Shown here piece by piece: positions 1 to 6,848 of a stretch of DNA of 8,463 nt. Position numbers and translations under genes: made by a program. The stretch's first letter is position 1. Each line of letters begins with the position of its first letter. The notes beneath the pieces were generated by a model, which saw only the letters and a list, made by a program, of their open reading frames with translations, searched no databases and was not told the origin of the DNA. The stretch covers positions 1-8,463 of the forward strand of contig JALOMD010000383.1 in the NCBI GenBank assembly GCA_025455595.1. Reading direction: 5' to 3'. The stretch comes from Cytophagales bacterium. Its GTDB lineage: Bacteria > Bacteroidota > Bacteroidia > Cytophagales > 172606-1.

Positions 1-8
1 CGATGAAA

Positions 9-37
9 CCGTTTTGGTAGGTTTTTGCCTAAAACGC
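9..37. repeat. Dispersed 29-nt palindrome, copy 1 (degenerate)
   Basis: This is the most diverged of seven copies of the intergenic palindrome. The outer arms (CGTTTTGG on the left, CCTAAAACGC on the right) are recognisable, while the inner left arm and centre are altered. It lies 47 nt from copy 2, so two copies sit together downstream of yidC. No gene is visible in the first 60 bases. Confidence 0.6.
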
Positions 38-62
38 AAACTTGGTAGCTGGTGTTACGTGA

Positions 63-81
63 GGCCGAAAAATGCTCGGCC
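63..81. other. Short hairpin beside palindrome copy 2
   Basis: GGCCGA (63-68) and TCGGCC (76-81) form a perfect 6-bp stem with a 7-nt loop. It lies 2 nt from palindrome copy 2, so a transcript leaving yidC (minus strand) would meet two hairpins in a row. There is no clean U-tract after either, so a terminator role is only a possibility. Confidence 0.4.
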
Positions 82-83
82 AA

Positions 84-112
84 GCGTTTTGGGCAAATTT
101 TGCCCAAAACGC
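84..112. repeat. Dispersed 29-nt palindrome, copy 2 (perfect)
   Basis: This is the reference copy: arms of 14 nt that are exact reverse complements around a single central T. As RNA it could fold as an 11-bp stem (GCGTTTTGGGC with GCCCAAAACGC) and a 7-nt AAATTTT loop. It lies 36 nt beyond the yidC stop and is followed directly by a heptamer array. The position suits a 3'-end hairpin for yidC, but the absence of a U-tract argues against a classic intrinsic terminator. Confidence 0.9.
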
Positions 113-147
113 CTCTGACTTCCGACCTCTTAACTCTGACCTAAAAT
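113..147. repeat. Heptamer tandem array 1 (CTCTGAC-like, 5 units)
   Basis: Five consecutive 7-nt units resemble CTCTGAC; units 1 and 4 are identical and the others are degenerate. The array begins at the base after palindrome copy 2 and ends one base from the yidC stop codon (149-151). The motif differs from those of the other heptamer arrays in the window; only the 7-nt period is shared. Confidence 0.65.
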
Positions 148-148
148 C

Positions 149-2014
149 TCACTTTTTCTTCTTCGTGCTGGGGGCAGGTTGTTTTTTCACTTCGTTACGT
201 TTGGTGTCGGCATCCTTGCGGGCTTGTTCGGCTTTGCGCATGGCATCCTCCAAGCGGGCCGAGAAACCGGTTTTCTTCTTGTCTTTGTTCTTCTCGCGGT
301 ACTCGTCGAGCTTGCGGCGGATGGCCCCTTCGTCCACAAAGCTGCGAATCGCCAACTGCTGCCCGATGGTAACCAAGTTGGACACTAAATAGTAAAAATT
401 CAGGCCCGCCGGCGACGAGTTGAGCACGAACATGATGACCACCGGCATTACGTACTGGATGGTTTTGTACGGGCCGGGCATGGCTGCGGACGAGGTGAGC
501 TGGCTGTTGTAATACGTGAACGCCAGCGACGACAGCGTCATCAGGATGGCGAACAGGCTCACGTGCGAGCCGTAGCCGGGCAGGCTGAACGGCAGGTTCA
601 GGATGGAGTCGTAGGTGGACAAGTCGTTGGCCCACAGGAACGCCTTCTGCCGGAACTCGATCAGGTTCGGGAACAGGCTGAACAAGGCGAACAGGATAGG
701 CATTTGCAGCAAAACCGGCACGCAGCCGCTGAGCGGGTTTACGCCCACTTGGCCGTACAGCTTCATCTGCTCCTGCTGGATTTTCTGCATGTCGTCGCCG
801 TGCTTGGCTTTGATTTGCTCGATTTCGGGTTGCAGCACGCGGGTCTTGGCCAGCGAGATGTATGACCGATAGACCAGCGGGAACAGGATGGTTTTGACCA
901 CCAGCACCAGCACAATGATGAGCAGCCCGTAATTATTGACGAAACCTTCGAGAAAGTGGAAAATGGGCAAAATGAGAAAACGGCCCACCACGCGAATCAC
1001 CGGCCAGCCGAGATACACGTTTTCGCGGAAACCGTCGGTCACATTTTTCACGATTTCGTAGTTGTTCGGGCCGAAGTAATAGTCGAAACGGCCTTTGCCC
1101 GCACGCAGGTCTGAGATGGGCATTTGCAGCGTGGCCTCCAGCATTTTGGTCTGCGTGGTGTCGGCAGGCTCGACGTAGCTTCTGGCTTGGATGGACGAGA
1201 ACGGTGCGCCCCGCGCCACCAGGGCCGAGAGGAAAAACTGCTGTTTCAACGAAAACCAACGCACGGGTTCGGTATCGGCGGCATCGTCGTCGCCAAGCGA
1301 GTTTTCGCCCACGTCAACAAATTCCTCTGCCGCCGTGTAATAGTTCAGCGACGAAGCCAGTTGGCTCATGTTGGCATCTTTCTCGAAGTTCTTCAGCCGT
1401 TGCCGCCAGTACAACTGGGCCGGGGCGTTGCCCAGTACGCCTTCCAATCCGTTCACTTTCAGGTCGTAGCCCACTTGGAAGCCCGTGCCGCGCAGGGTGT
1501 AGGTTTGCTCCACGTACTGGTCTTGCCCCAACGCCAGCCGGAAAGCCACCCGCAACGAGTCGCCGTCGCGTTGCACGCTGCCGCCTGCGTCGTTGGTGGC
1601 GAAGTACAAGTCGTATAAGTTCACTTCGCCGTTGCGCGTGGGGATACGCAACGAGCGGCTGGCCGAACGGTCGTCAACCAGCACCAGCGGCTTTTGGTCG
1701 TAGGTCTTGTAGCCTTTGAGCAGCACTTCTTTCACGCGGCCGCCACGGTTGCTTAACGTGAGGCGCAAGTCTTTGTTTTCCAGCACGATGTCTCTTTCCT
1801 CGCCCGTGGCGGCTTGGGCAAAGTCGCCGTACATGCGCTGGGCAGTGGCGGAGTCAACGGGAGCAGGGGTTGTGGCAGCCGGTGCTTGGGCGGCCGCTTT
1901 GGCCTGGGTTTGTTGCTTGGGCGGCGCAGTCGGTTCCTGTTGACCCATGTATATCGAATAGCCAATCAGCAGCAGGAAAATCAGCAGGAAGCCAATGATG
2001 TTGTTACGATCCAT
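149..2014 (-). CDS. yidC: Membrane protein insertase YidC
   Basis: YidC inserts and folds inner-membrane proteins, alone or with the Sec translocon. This 621-residue protein has the full-length form found in Gram-negative bacteria: N-terminal membrane anchor (about residues 5-23), a low-complexity A/P/Q/T linker (about 27-55), a large periplasmic beta domain (about 70-330), then the conserved five-helix insertase core (about 345-560). The core shows the family block around LAKTR, where R392 aligns with the hydrophilic-groove arginine of E. coli YidC (R366), followed by the coiled cytoplasmic hairpin, VNPLSGCVPVLLQMPI (425-440), and SPAGLNFYYLVSNLVTI (534-550). A strongly basic tail (about 565-621, ending in four lysines) suggests ribosome contact. 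The ATG at 2014 precedes the anchor directly. PyrG lies upstream on the same strand with a 296-nt gap; that neighbourhood recurs in Bacteroidota. No convincing promoter is seen just upstream, so it may be co-transcribed with pyrG. Confidence 0.97.
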   Translation of the reverse strand: MDRNNIIGFLLIFLLLIGYSIYMGQQEPTAPPKQQTQAKAAAQAPAATTPAPVDSATAQRMYGDFAQAATGEERDIVLENKDLRLTLSNRGGRVKEVLLKGYKTYDQKPLVLVDDRSASRSLRIPTRNGEVNLYDLYFATNDAGGSVQRDGDSLRVAFRLALGQDQYVEQTYTLRGTGFQVGYDLKVNGLEGVLGNAPAQLYWRQRLKNFEKDANMSQLASSLNYYTAAEEFVDVGENSLGDDDAADTEPVRWFSLKQQFFLSALVARGAPFSSIQARSYVEPADTTQTKMLEATLQMPISDLRAGKGRFDYYFGPNNYEIVKNVTDGFRENVYLGWPVIRVVGRFLILPIFHFLEGFVNNYGLLIIVLVLVVKTILFPLVYRSYISLAKTRVLQPEIEQIKAKHGDDMQKIQQEQMKLYGQVGVNPLSGCVPVLLQMPILFALFSLFPNLIEFRQKAFLWANDLSTYDSILNLPFSLPGYGSHVSLFAILMTLSSLAFTYYNSQLTSSAAMPGPYKTIQYVMPVVIMFVLNSSPAGLNFYYLVSNLVTIGQQLAIRSFVDEGAIRRKLDEYREKNKDKKKTGFSARLEDAMRKAEQARKDADTKRNEVKKQPAPSTKKKK

Positions 2015-2023
2015 TAATTTGAA

Positions 2024-2051
2024 GTACGATTTACGAGGTACGAATTACAAT
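2024..2051. repeat. Heptamer tandem array 2 (KTACGAN, 4 units)
   Basis: Four consecutive 7-nt units follow the pattern KTACGAN, the last one degenerate. The array ends 9 nt from the yidC ATG, within what would be the leader of its mRNA. It is not next to a palindrome copy, unlike the other three heptamer arrays. Confidence 0.6.
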
Positions 2052-2113
2052 TTTGAATGAGTGAATGAATAATACCAATTTTGAATGATGAACGCGTAAG
2101 GCCGAATGATGAA
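2048..2113. repeat. AATG-rich repeat tract upstream of yidC
   Basis: The tract is built from GAATGA-type words. The 21-nt stretch 2048-2068 recurs exactly at 7607-7627, after the lipoprotein gene. GAATGATGAA occurs at 2083-2092 and again at 2104-2113, a 21-nt spacing. I see no gene in the whole 2015-2310 interval. Confidence 0.6.
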
Positions 2114-2212
2114 TCTCTTGAAAATCAGCAACTTGAAACTGCAAAAACACGCAGTCAGTCTTTAATTTTGGTGTAAGTGTCTCGGAAAACCCATTTTAAA
2201 GATTGGGACAAG

Positions 2213-2241
2213 CCGTTTTGGGCAAATTTTGCTCAAAACGC
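2213..2241. repeat. Dispersed 29-nt palindrome, copy 3
   Basis: Both arms are intact from 2214 to 2240 except for one C-to-T change in the right arm (GCTC in place of GCCC), which leaves a G:U pair in a plus-strand transcript. It lies in the middle of the pyrG-yidC gap. Its flanks are not tandem repeats. Confidence 0.85.
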
Positions 2242-2272
2242 TGATTTCCACTTGAAAGCAACGCTGTTTTCC

Positions 2273-2300
2273 ATTCAATCATTCTCTCATTCAATCATTC
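2273..2300. repeat. Tandem ATTCAATCATTC pair after pyrG
   Basis: ATTCAATCATTC occurs at 2273-2284 and exactly again at 2289-2300, a 16-nt period made of CATT/CAAT words. It lies 10 nt beyond the pyrG stop and is partly the reverse complement of the AATG-rich tract at 2048-2090, so the two could pair across the pyrG-yidC gap. Confidence 0.6.
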
Positions 2301-2310
2301 AAAATTTGTT

Positions 2311-3945
2311 TCACCGCGCCACCAGTCGTTTGGCGGAGACGTAATCCACGGCGGCTTTCACAAAGTTCACAAACAGCGGCTGCGGGTTCATCACCGTGCT
2401 TTTGAGTTGTTCGGGGTGAAACTGCACGCCTACGAACCACGGGTGGTCTTTGATTTCCACGATTTCCACCAAGCCCGTGTCGGGGTTGAGGCCCGTGGCG
2501 GCCATGCCTGCTTTCTCGAAGGCCTCCAGATACTGGTTGTTGAACTCGTACCGGTGGCGGTGGCGTTCCGAGATTTTTGCCTTGCCGTAAATCTGCGCCG
2601 CCTTCGAGCCTTTTTTCAAATCGCACGGGTAGGCACCCAGCCGCATGGTGCCGCCTTTTGCGGTGATTTTCTTCTGGTCTTCCATCATGTCAATCACCGG
2701 GTAGGGCGTTTGCGGATTCCACTCGGTGGAAGCGGCTCCTTGCAATCCCAACACGTTGCGGGCGAATTCGACCACGGCGCACTGCATCCCAAGGCAAATG
2801 CCGAAGAACGGAATGCCGTTTTCGCGCACGTAGCGGATGGCGGCGATTTTGCCCTCGATGCCGCGTTCGCCGAAGCCGGGAGCCACCAGCACGCCGTCGA
2901 GGTCTTCAAAAACCGTCTCCACGTTTTCGGGCAGCAGCGTCTCCGAGTGTATCCAGCGGATGTTGACCTTGCATTCGTTTTGCGCCCCGGCGTGCAAAAA
3001 CGCCTCGGCGATGGACTTGTACGCGTCGCGCAGCTCGACATATTTGCCCACCAGCCCGATGGTCACTTCCTCCAGCGGGTTCTTGAGACGGCCCAAAAAC
3101 TCCTTCCACCGCTCCATGTCCGGCTCTTTGTCGTGGTGCAGTTTCAGTTTCACCAGCACCCGTTCGTCGAGCTTTTCCTTTTTCATCAGCAGCGGCACGT
3201 CGTAGATAGTGTCGGCATCCAAGGCTTCGATGACCGAGTTGATTTGCACGTTGCAGAACAGGGCCACTTTCTTGCGGATGTCCTGCGGCAGCGGATGCTC
3301 GGTGCGGCACACCAAGATGTCAGGCTGCACGCCGGTTTCGAGCAAGTCCTTGACCGAGTGTTGGGTAGGCTTGGTTTTCAGCTCGCCGGCCGACTTCAGG
3401 TACGGCACCAGCGTGAGGTGAATCACAATGGCGTTGCTGGGGCCTACGTCCCATTTGAACTGCCGCACGGCCTCAATGAACGGCAGCGATTCGATGTCGC
3501 CCACGCAGCCGCCGATTTCAGTAATCACGATGTCGTACTGGCCGGTTTCGCCCAAGGCGCAGATGCGCCGCTTGATTTCGTCGGTGATGTGCGGAATCAC
3601 CTGCACGGTCTTGCCCAAGTAGGCTCCTTGCCGTTCTTTGGTGATGACGCTGTTGTAGATGCGGCCGGTGGTGACGTTGTTGGCCTGCGAGGTGGGTGTG
3701 TTCAGGAACCGTTCGTAGTGGCCCAGGTCAAGGTCGGTTTCGGCACCGTCGTCGGTTACGTAGCATTCGCCGTGTTCGTAGGGGTTCAGCGTGCCGGGGT
3801 CAATGTTGATGTAGGGGTCGAATTTCTGGATGGTGACCGAAAATCCTCTGGCTTGCAGGAGTTTGGCTAACGATGATGCGATGATGCCTTTGCCGAGTGA
3901 AGAGGTTACGCCGCCTGTAACGAAAATGTATTTTGCCGATGCCAT
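2311..3945 (-). CDS. pyrG: CTP synthase (glutamine-hydrolysing)
   Basis: PyrG makes CTP from UTP, ATP and glutamine, the last step of de novo pyrimidine nucleotide synthesis, in the cytosol. From the ATG at 3945 it has 544 residues, the usual size. The N-terminal synthetase half carries KYIFVTGGVTSSLGKG (5-20, P-loop), KFDPYINIDPGTLNPYEHGE (41-60) and the TEIGGCVGDIESLPF block (142-156). The C-terminal class I glutamine amidotransferase half shows the nucleophile C384 in FGICLGMQ and the dyad H510/E512 in FHPEQ. The frame is open back to 4053, but the extra 36 residues are read from repeats and across a promoter at 3979-3986, whereas MASAKYIFVTGG matches the family N-terminus; 3945 is therefore the start. 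YidC follows on the same strand. Confidence 0.97.
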   Translation of the reverse strand: MASAKYIFVTGGVTSSLGKGIIASSLAKLLQARGFSVTIQKFDPYINIDPGTLNPYEHGECYVTDDGAETDLDLGHYERFLNTPTSQANNVTTGRIYNSVITKERQGAYLGKTVQVIPHITDEIKRRICALGETGQYDIVITEIGGCVGDIESLPFIEAVRQFKWDVGPSNAIVIHLTLVPYLKSAGELKTKPTQHSVKDLLETGVQPDILVCRTEHPLPQDIRKKVALFCNVQINSVIEALDADTIYDVPLLMKKEKLDERVLVKLKLHHDKEPDMERWKEFLGRLKNPLEEVTIGLVGKYVELRDAYKSIAEAFLHAGAQNECKVNIRWIHSETLLPENVETVFEDLDGVLVAPGFGERGIEGKIAAIRYVRENGIPFFGICLGMQCAVVEFARNVLGLQGAASTEWNPQTPYPVIDMMEDQKKITAKGGTMRLGAYPCDLKKGSKAAQIYGKAKISERHRHRYEFNNQYLEAFEKAGMAATGLNPDTGLVEIVEIKDHPWFVGVQFHPEQLKSTVMNPQPLFVNFVKAAVDYVSAKRLVAR

Positions 3946-3978
3946 AAGTTGTGGTTTCACAAAAAGACTTATGGGGTG

Positions 3979-3986
3979 CAAAGGTA
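3979..3986 (-). promoter_or_regulatory. Bacteroidota -7 box for pyrG
   Basis: On the minus strand this reads TACCTTTG, a full match to the Bacteroidota -7 consensus TAnnTTTG. It lies 33 nt upstream of the pyrG ATG, giving an expected transcript start near 3972 and a leader of about 25-30 nt. I see no good TTG -33 box at the expected distance. Its position inside the longer open frame rules out the longer pyrG start. Confidence 0.7.
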
Positions 3987-4012
3987 GCGAATTAAATTCG
4001 GAAAAGAGAGTG

Positions 4013-4040
4013 GTAAGTCGTAAGTGGTAAGTCGCAAGTG
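4013..4040. repeat. Heptamer tandem array 3 (GYAAGTS, 4 units)
   Basis: Four consecutive 7-nt units follow GYAAGTS, so the tract is also a 14-nt unit repeated twice with one mismatch. It abuts palindrome copy 4 with no spacer and lies upstream of the pyrG promoter. Confidence 0.75.
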
Positions 4041-4069
4041 GCGTTTTGGACAATTTTTGCCTAAAACGC
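4041..4069. repeat. Dispersed 29-nt palindrome, copy 4
   Basis: The outer arms are intact (GCGTTTTGG on the left, CCTAAAACGC on the right). One right-arm C-to-T leaves a G:U pair and one inner left-arm G-to-A leaves a mismatch. It lies between the divergent pyrG and DoxX-like genes, directly after heptamer array 3. Confidence 0.85.
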
Positions 4070-4110
4070 TTTCAGAGACGCAGTGAAATCAACCAGCAGT
4101 CCTTCTGTGT

Positions 4111-4142
4111 TTTTGATTTTGCCGGGCAAAAAATTACCTTTT
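4111..4142 (+). promoter_or_regulatory. Bacteroidota-type promoter for the DoxX-like gene
   Basis: TTTTG (4111-4115) is followed after exactly 19 nt by TACCTTTT (4135-4142, then G), close to the consensus TTTG-N19-TAnnTTTG; the -7 element carries one extra T before the G. The predicted transcript start near 4149 gives a leader of about 90 nt that contains palindrome copy 5 and heptamer array 4. It points away from the pyrG promoter. Confidence 0.6.
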
Positions 4143-4164
4143 GGCGGCACAACGTGTTTGAAAG

Positions 4165-4193
4165 CCGTTTTGGGCAAATTTCGCCCAAAACGC
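4165..4193. repeat. Dispersed 29-nt palindrome, copy 5
   Basis: The arms pair perfectly from 4166 to 4192; only the first base and one central base differ from copy 2. It is followed with no spacer by heptamer array 4, and its terminal AAAACGC (4187-4193) is in phase with that array. If the promoter at 4111-4142 is real, this hairpin lies in the leader of the DoxX-like mRNA. Confidence 0.9.
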
Positions 4194-4235
4194 CAAACTG
4201 AAAACGTTAAACGGTAAACGAAAAACGCTAAACCG
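4194..4235. repeat. Heptamer tandem array 4 (NAAACGN, 6 units)
   Basis: Six consecutive 7-nt units resemble NAAACGN, the first and last less exactly. The array runs from the end of palindrome copy 5 to 5 nt before the ATG of the DoxX-like gene, occupying the place where a ribosome binding site would be. Unit 5 equals the last seven bases of the palindrome, suggesting that the array grew from the palindrome edge. Confidence 0.7.
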
Positions 4236-4240
4236 AACAA

Positions 4241-5548
4241 ATGCAAACCACTCTGACCGAAACCCTTCCGTCCACCGTGGCGTGGACAACCGCCGAAAAA
4301 ATCCTGTTCCGCTTTTGCTGCGTGTTCTTTGTCCTTTACGTAGTCATCAACAACAACGGGGTCGTTCCGCTGGCCGACTGGATTTCCGGCTTCACCACCG
4401 AGCCGCTGCTGCACGCCCTGATTCCGTGGATGGGCAAGCACATCCTCCAACTTTCCAAAGACATTACGGTGTTCACCAACGGCAGCGGCGACACCACCTA
4501 CGACTACGTACTGGTACTGTTCATCTTCGTGCTGGCCGTGGCCGGTTGCGCCGTTTGGAGCGTTTTGGACCGAAACCGCCGCGACTACCAAACGGCCTAT
4601 TACTGGCTCACCGTCGTTGTCCGCTATTACGTGGGGCTTACCATGCTCACCTACGGCTTCGTCAAGGTGTTCAAGCTGCAATTCCCGTTTCCGAGCGTGG
4701 CCACGTTGGCGCAACCCTACGGCGAGTCCACGCCGATGCGGCTGGCGTGGACGTTCATGGGCTATTCAAAACTGTACAACTATTTCACCGGCTTCGCCGA
4801 GGTGCTGGGCGGGGCGTTGCTGCTGTTCCGCCGCACGGCCGCGCTGGGTGCGTTGGTCTCGCTGATGGTCATGCTCAACGTGGCCGTGATGAACTTCTCG
4901 TTCGACATCCCGGTGAAGCTGCTTTCGAGCACCGTAGTGGTGATGTGCGTGTTCCTGCTGGCCCGCGACGCTTGGAAACTGTACGCGTTCTTTGTGTTGC
5001 ATCGGCCGACGGCCCTGTCGGTTGTCGAACTGCCGACATTTCGCAAAAAATGGGTGCGGATAGGCGGCCGGGTGTTCAAGTACGCGTTTGTCGTGGCGGT
5101 GGTGGGCATGAACATCTACGGCGGCTTTACAGGACTGGACAGCTACGGCGACTCCGCCCCGAAACCGCCCCTGTACGGCATCTATTATGCAGAAAGTCAC
5201 ATTCGCAACAACGACACCGTACCACCGCTTGCCACCGACACTTTGCGTTGGAAACGCCTGATTGTAGGCAAATACGGCCGCGCCTCCGTCCAGTTCATGA
5301 ACGACACGCTGCGCACGTTCACAATCGAACCGGATACGTTGAAAAAGACTTTTGTCCTGATCTCAAACAAAGACACGGCACAGAAACACACATTCGCCTA
5401 CAAGCTGCCCGACAGAAACCATCTGTTGCTGAGTGGAACATGGAAAGGCGACTCAATCTCTGTGCGTTTCAGGAAAAAAGACGTGAAGGAATTCCCGCTC
5501 GTCAGCACCGGGTTCAACTGGATTAACGAGTATCCCAATAATCGTTAA
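4241..5548 (+). CDS. DoxX-like multi-pass membrane protein (copy A)
   Basis: An intact 435-residue membrane protein resembling the large DoxX-like proteins of Bacteroidota; its biochemical role is unknown to me. Hydrophobic segments lie near residues 21-37, 88-109, 122-143, 183-198, 200-220, 228-242 and 278-294. A conserved stretch runs from TYGFVKVFKLQFP (137-149) through QPYGESTPMRLAWTFMGYS (158-176) and LGGALLLFRRT (189-199) to NFSFDIPVKL (218-227), with GSGDTT at 81-86. After the last helix about 140 polar residues (about 295-435) form a soluble domain ending in GFNWINEYPNNR. The ATG follows heptamer array 4; no Shine-Dalgarno is seen. A tandem paralogue begins 140 nt downstream. Homology rests on remembered family motifs, so the name is descriptive only. 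It could act in quinone or redox metabolism as some DoxX proteins do, but nothing here shows that. Confidence 0.85.
   Translation: MQTTLTETLPSTVAWTTAEKILFRFCCVFFVLYVVINNNGVVPLADWISGFTTEPLLHALIPWMGKHILQLSKDITVFTNGSGDTTYDYVLVLFIFVLAVAGCAVWSVLDRNRRDYQTAYYWLTVVVRYYVGLTMLTYGFVKVFKLQFPFPSVATLAQPYGESTPMRLAWTFMGYSKLYNYFTGFAEVLGGALLLFRRTAALGALVSLMVMLNVAVMNFSFDIPVKLLSSTVVVMCVFLLARDAWKLYAFFVLHRPTALSVVELPTFRKKWVRIGGRVFKYAFVVAVVGMNIYGGFTGLDSYGDSAPKPPLYGIYYAESHIRNNDTVPPLATDTLRWKRLIVGKYGRASVQFMNDTLRTFTIEPDTLKKTFVLISNKDTAQKHTFAYKLPDRNHLLLSGTWKGDSISVRFRKKDVKEFPLVSTGFNWINEYPNNR
4721..4917 (+). repeat. Near-identical patch shared with copy B (donor side)
   Basis: This stretch matches 6172-6368 at a constant offset of 1451 nt. 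In the core 4743-4917 (175 nt) I count five mismatches. The surrounding parts of the two genes are much more diverged, so the patch looks like a gene-conversion tract. It encodes residues 161-226, the most conserved part of the protein. Confidence 0.85.
5451..5541 (+). repeat. Second near-identical patch shared with copy B
   Basis: This C-terminal stretch matches 6849-6939 with four mismatches in 91 nt, all at third codon positions. The offset is 1398 nt, which is 53 less than for the first patch, because of the deletion in copy B. Confidence 0.85.
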
Positions 5549-6171
5549 GGTCGAATAATTTTCGCGACCATCCGAGTACCTCCAAAAACTGAACCTTTCG
5601 AAGCTTGATGTGTACTGTTGCTGAAAAACTATTGAAAATTCAGCCACTGCACCAGTTGGCTGCACGAGTCCCGGCACTCCGCACGAAAATGCAAACCTCA
5701 CGGATACAAACCGAAACAGGCCAACTTTCTATTGAAAACTGGACGCTTTTACAGAGAATGTCGTTCCGTTTTCTGTTTTCGTTCTTTGTGATGTACATGA
5801 TGGCCGACAATGCCTTTCCACTAATCGGGGAATTAGGCTTTTTGGATTGGATGACAGAACTGAACCAGTTTGTCGTTTGGCTCGGCAGGCATGTACTCGA
5901 CGTTGAACAAGAGATTTCCACGGAATCCACCGGAAGCGGCGACACTACGTTCTTCTACTTGCAATTGTATTTTTTTCTCGTCGCGGCTGTTTTTGCGGCC
6001 TCTGTCTGGAGTATTCTGGATAGGGACAGGAAAGAATACAACGCTTTGCATTATTGGCTCATGATCGGGCTGCGTTATTACTTGGCTATCCATCTGTGGA
6101 GTTACGGCTTTGAAAAAGTCTATAAACTACAGTTCCCGACACCCAGTCTGGAAAGGCTTGTCCAACCGTAC

Positions 6172-6368
6172 GGCGAGTCCACACCAATGGGCTTGGCGTG
6201 GACGTTCATGGGCTATTCAAAGCTGTACAACTATTTCACCGGCTTCGCCGAGGTGCTGGGCGGGGCGTTGTTGCTGTTCCGCCGCACGGCCACGCTGGGG
6301 GCGTTGGTCTCGCTGCTGGTCATGCTCAACGTGGCCGTGATGAACTTCTCGTTCGACATCCCGGTGAA
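6172..6368 (+). repeat. Near-identical patch shared with copy A (recipient side)
   Basis: Partner of 4721-4917. GC content is 75% in the 60 nt at 6241-6300, against about 40% in lines on either side, so the patch has the composition of copy A and appears imported into copy B. Confidence 0.85.
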
Positions 6369-6848
6369 ATTATTCTCAACGACACTGGCCGTCATGTGTC
6401 TGTATCTGTTGAGACAACAAATCAAAGTCTTGTACAGTTTTTTTATTGACCACAGACTGACCAAACTGACGCTGTTTCCTGTACCGTTCTCACAGAATAA
6501 ACCATTAAAAACGACAAGCCGGATTCTTAAATATTCATGGATTGGCTACGAACTGTTCAATAATATTTCTGAAAACAGGCGATGGGACATCGAGCAAGGC
6601 GACAACGCCCCGAAGCCGCCTTTGTACGGCATCTATTACACAGAAAATTTCGTGCGAAACAACGACACCCTGCCGCCGCTCGCAACCGACAGCCTCTACT
6701 GGAAAAGAATGATTGTCACCGAATACGGCTACGCGAGTGAAAAAACAAATCGAGGCAACCTCTTACGAAGACAGCGAAGAAAAGCATTTGCTCCAATACG
6801 AACGCATTGGTAAAAACCACCTGTTGCTCACCGGCAAATGGAAAAACG

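Noticed and set aside
84..112. Palindromes as classic rho-independent terminators
   Set aside because: The stems are strong, but none is followed by a U-tract in either direction, and two copies lie upstream of or in gene leaders.
2163..2170. TAATTTTG, a full -7 consensus match on the plus strand
   Set aside because: No plus-strand gene follows (pyrG and yidC are both on the minus strand) and there is no -33 element; it is probably a chance match in AT-rich DNA.
2407..3870. Long open frame of 487 codons on the plus strand opposite pyrG
   Set aside because: It lies wholly antisense to a clear CTP synthase; its composition is that expected from the reverse complement of a GC-rich gene and it shows no recognisable domain.
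4061..4714. 217-codon minus-strand frame over the divergent intergenic region and the start of the DoxX-like gene
   Set aside because: Its C-terminal part over 4070-4160 looks mildly protein-like, but it has no start of its own, contains palindrome copy 5 and heptamer array 4, and is antisense to copy A.
4282..5526. 414-codon plus-strand frame overlapping the DoxX-like gene
   Set aside because: A shifted-frame shadow rich in R, H and P with no membrane segments; the other frame encodes a protein with a matching paralogue.
5549..5569. Terminator hairpin between the two DoxX-like copies
   Set aside because: Only a 5-bp stem (GGTCG/CGACC) with an 11-nt loop and no U-tract.
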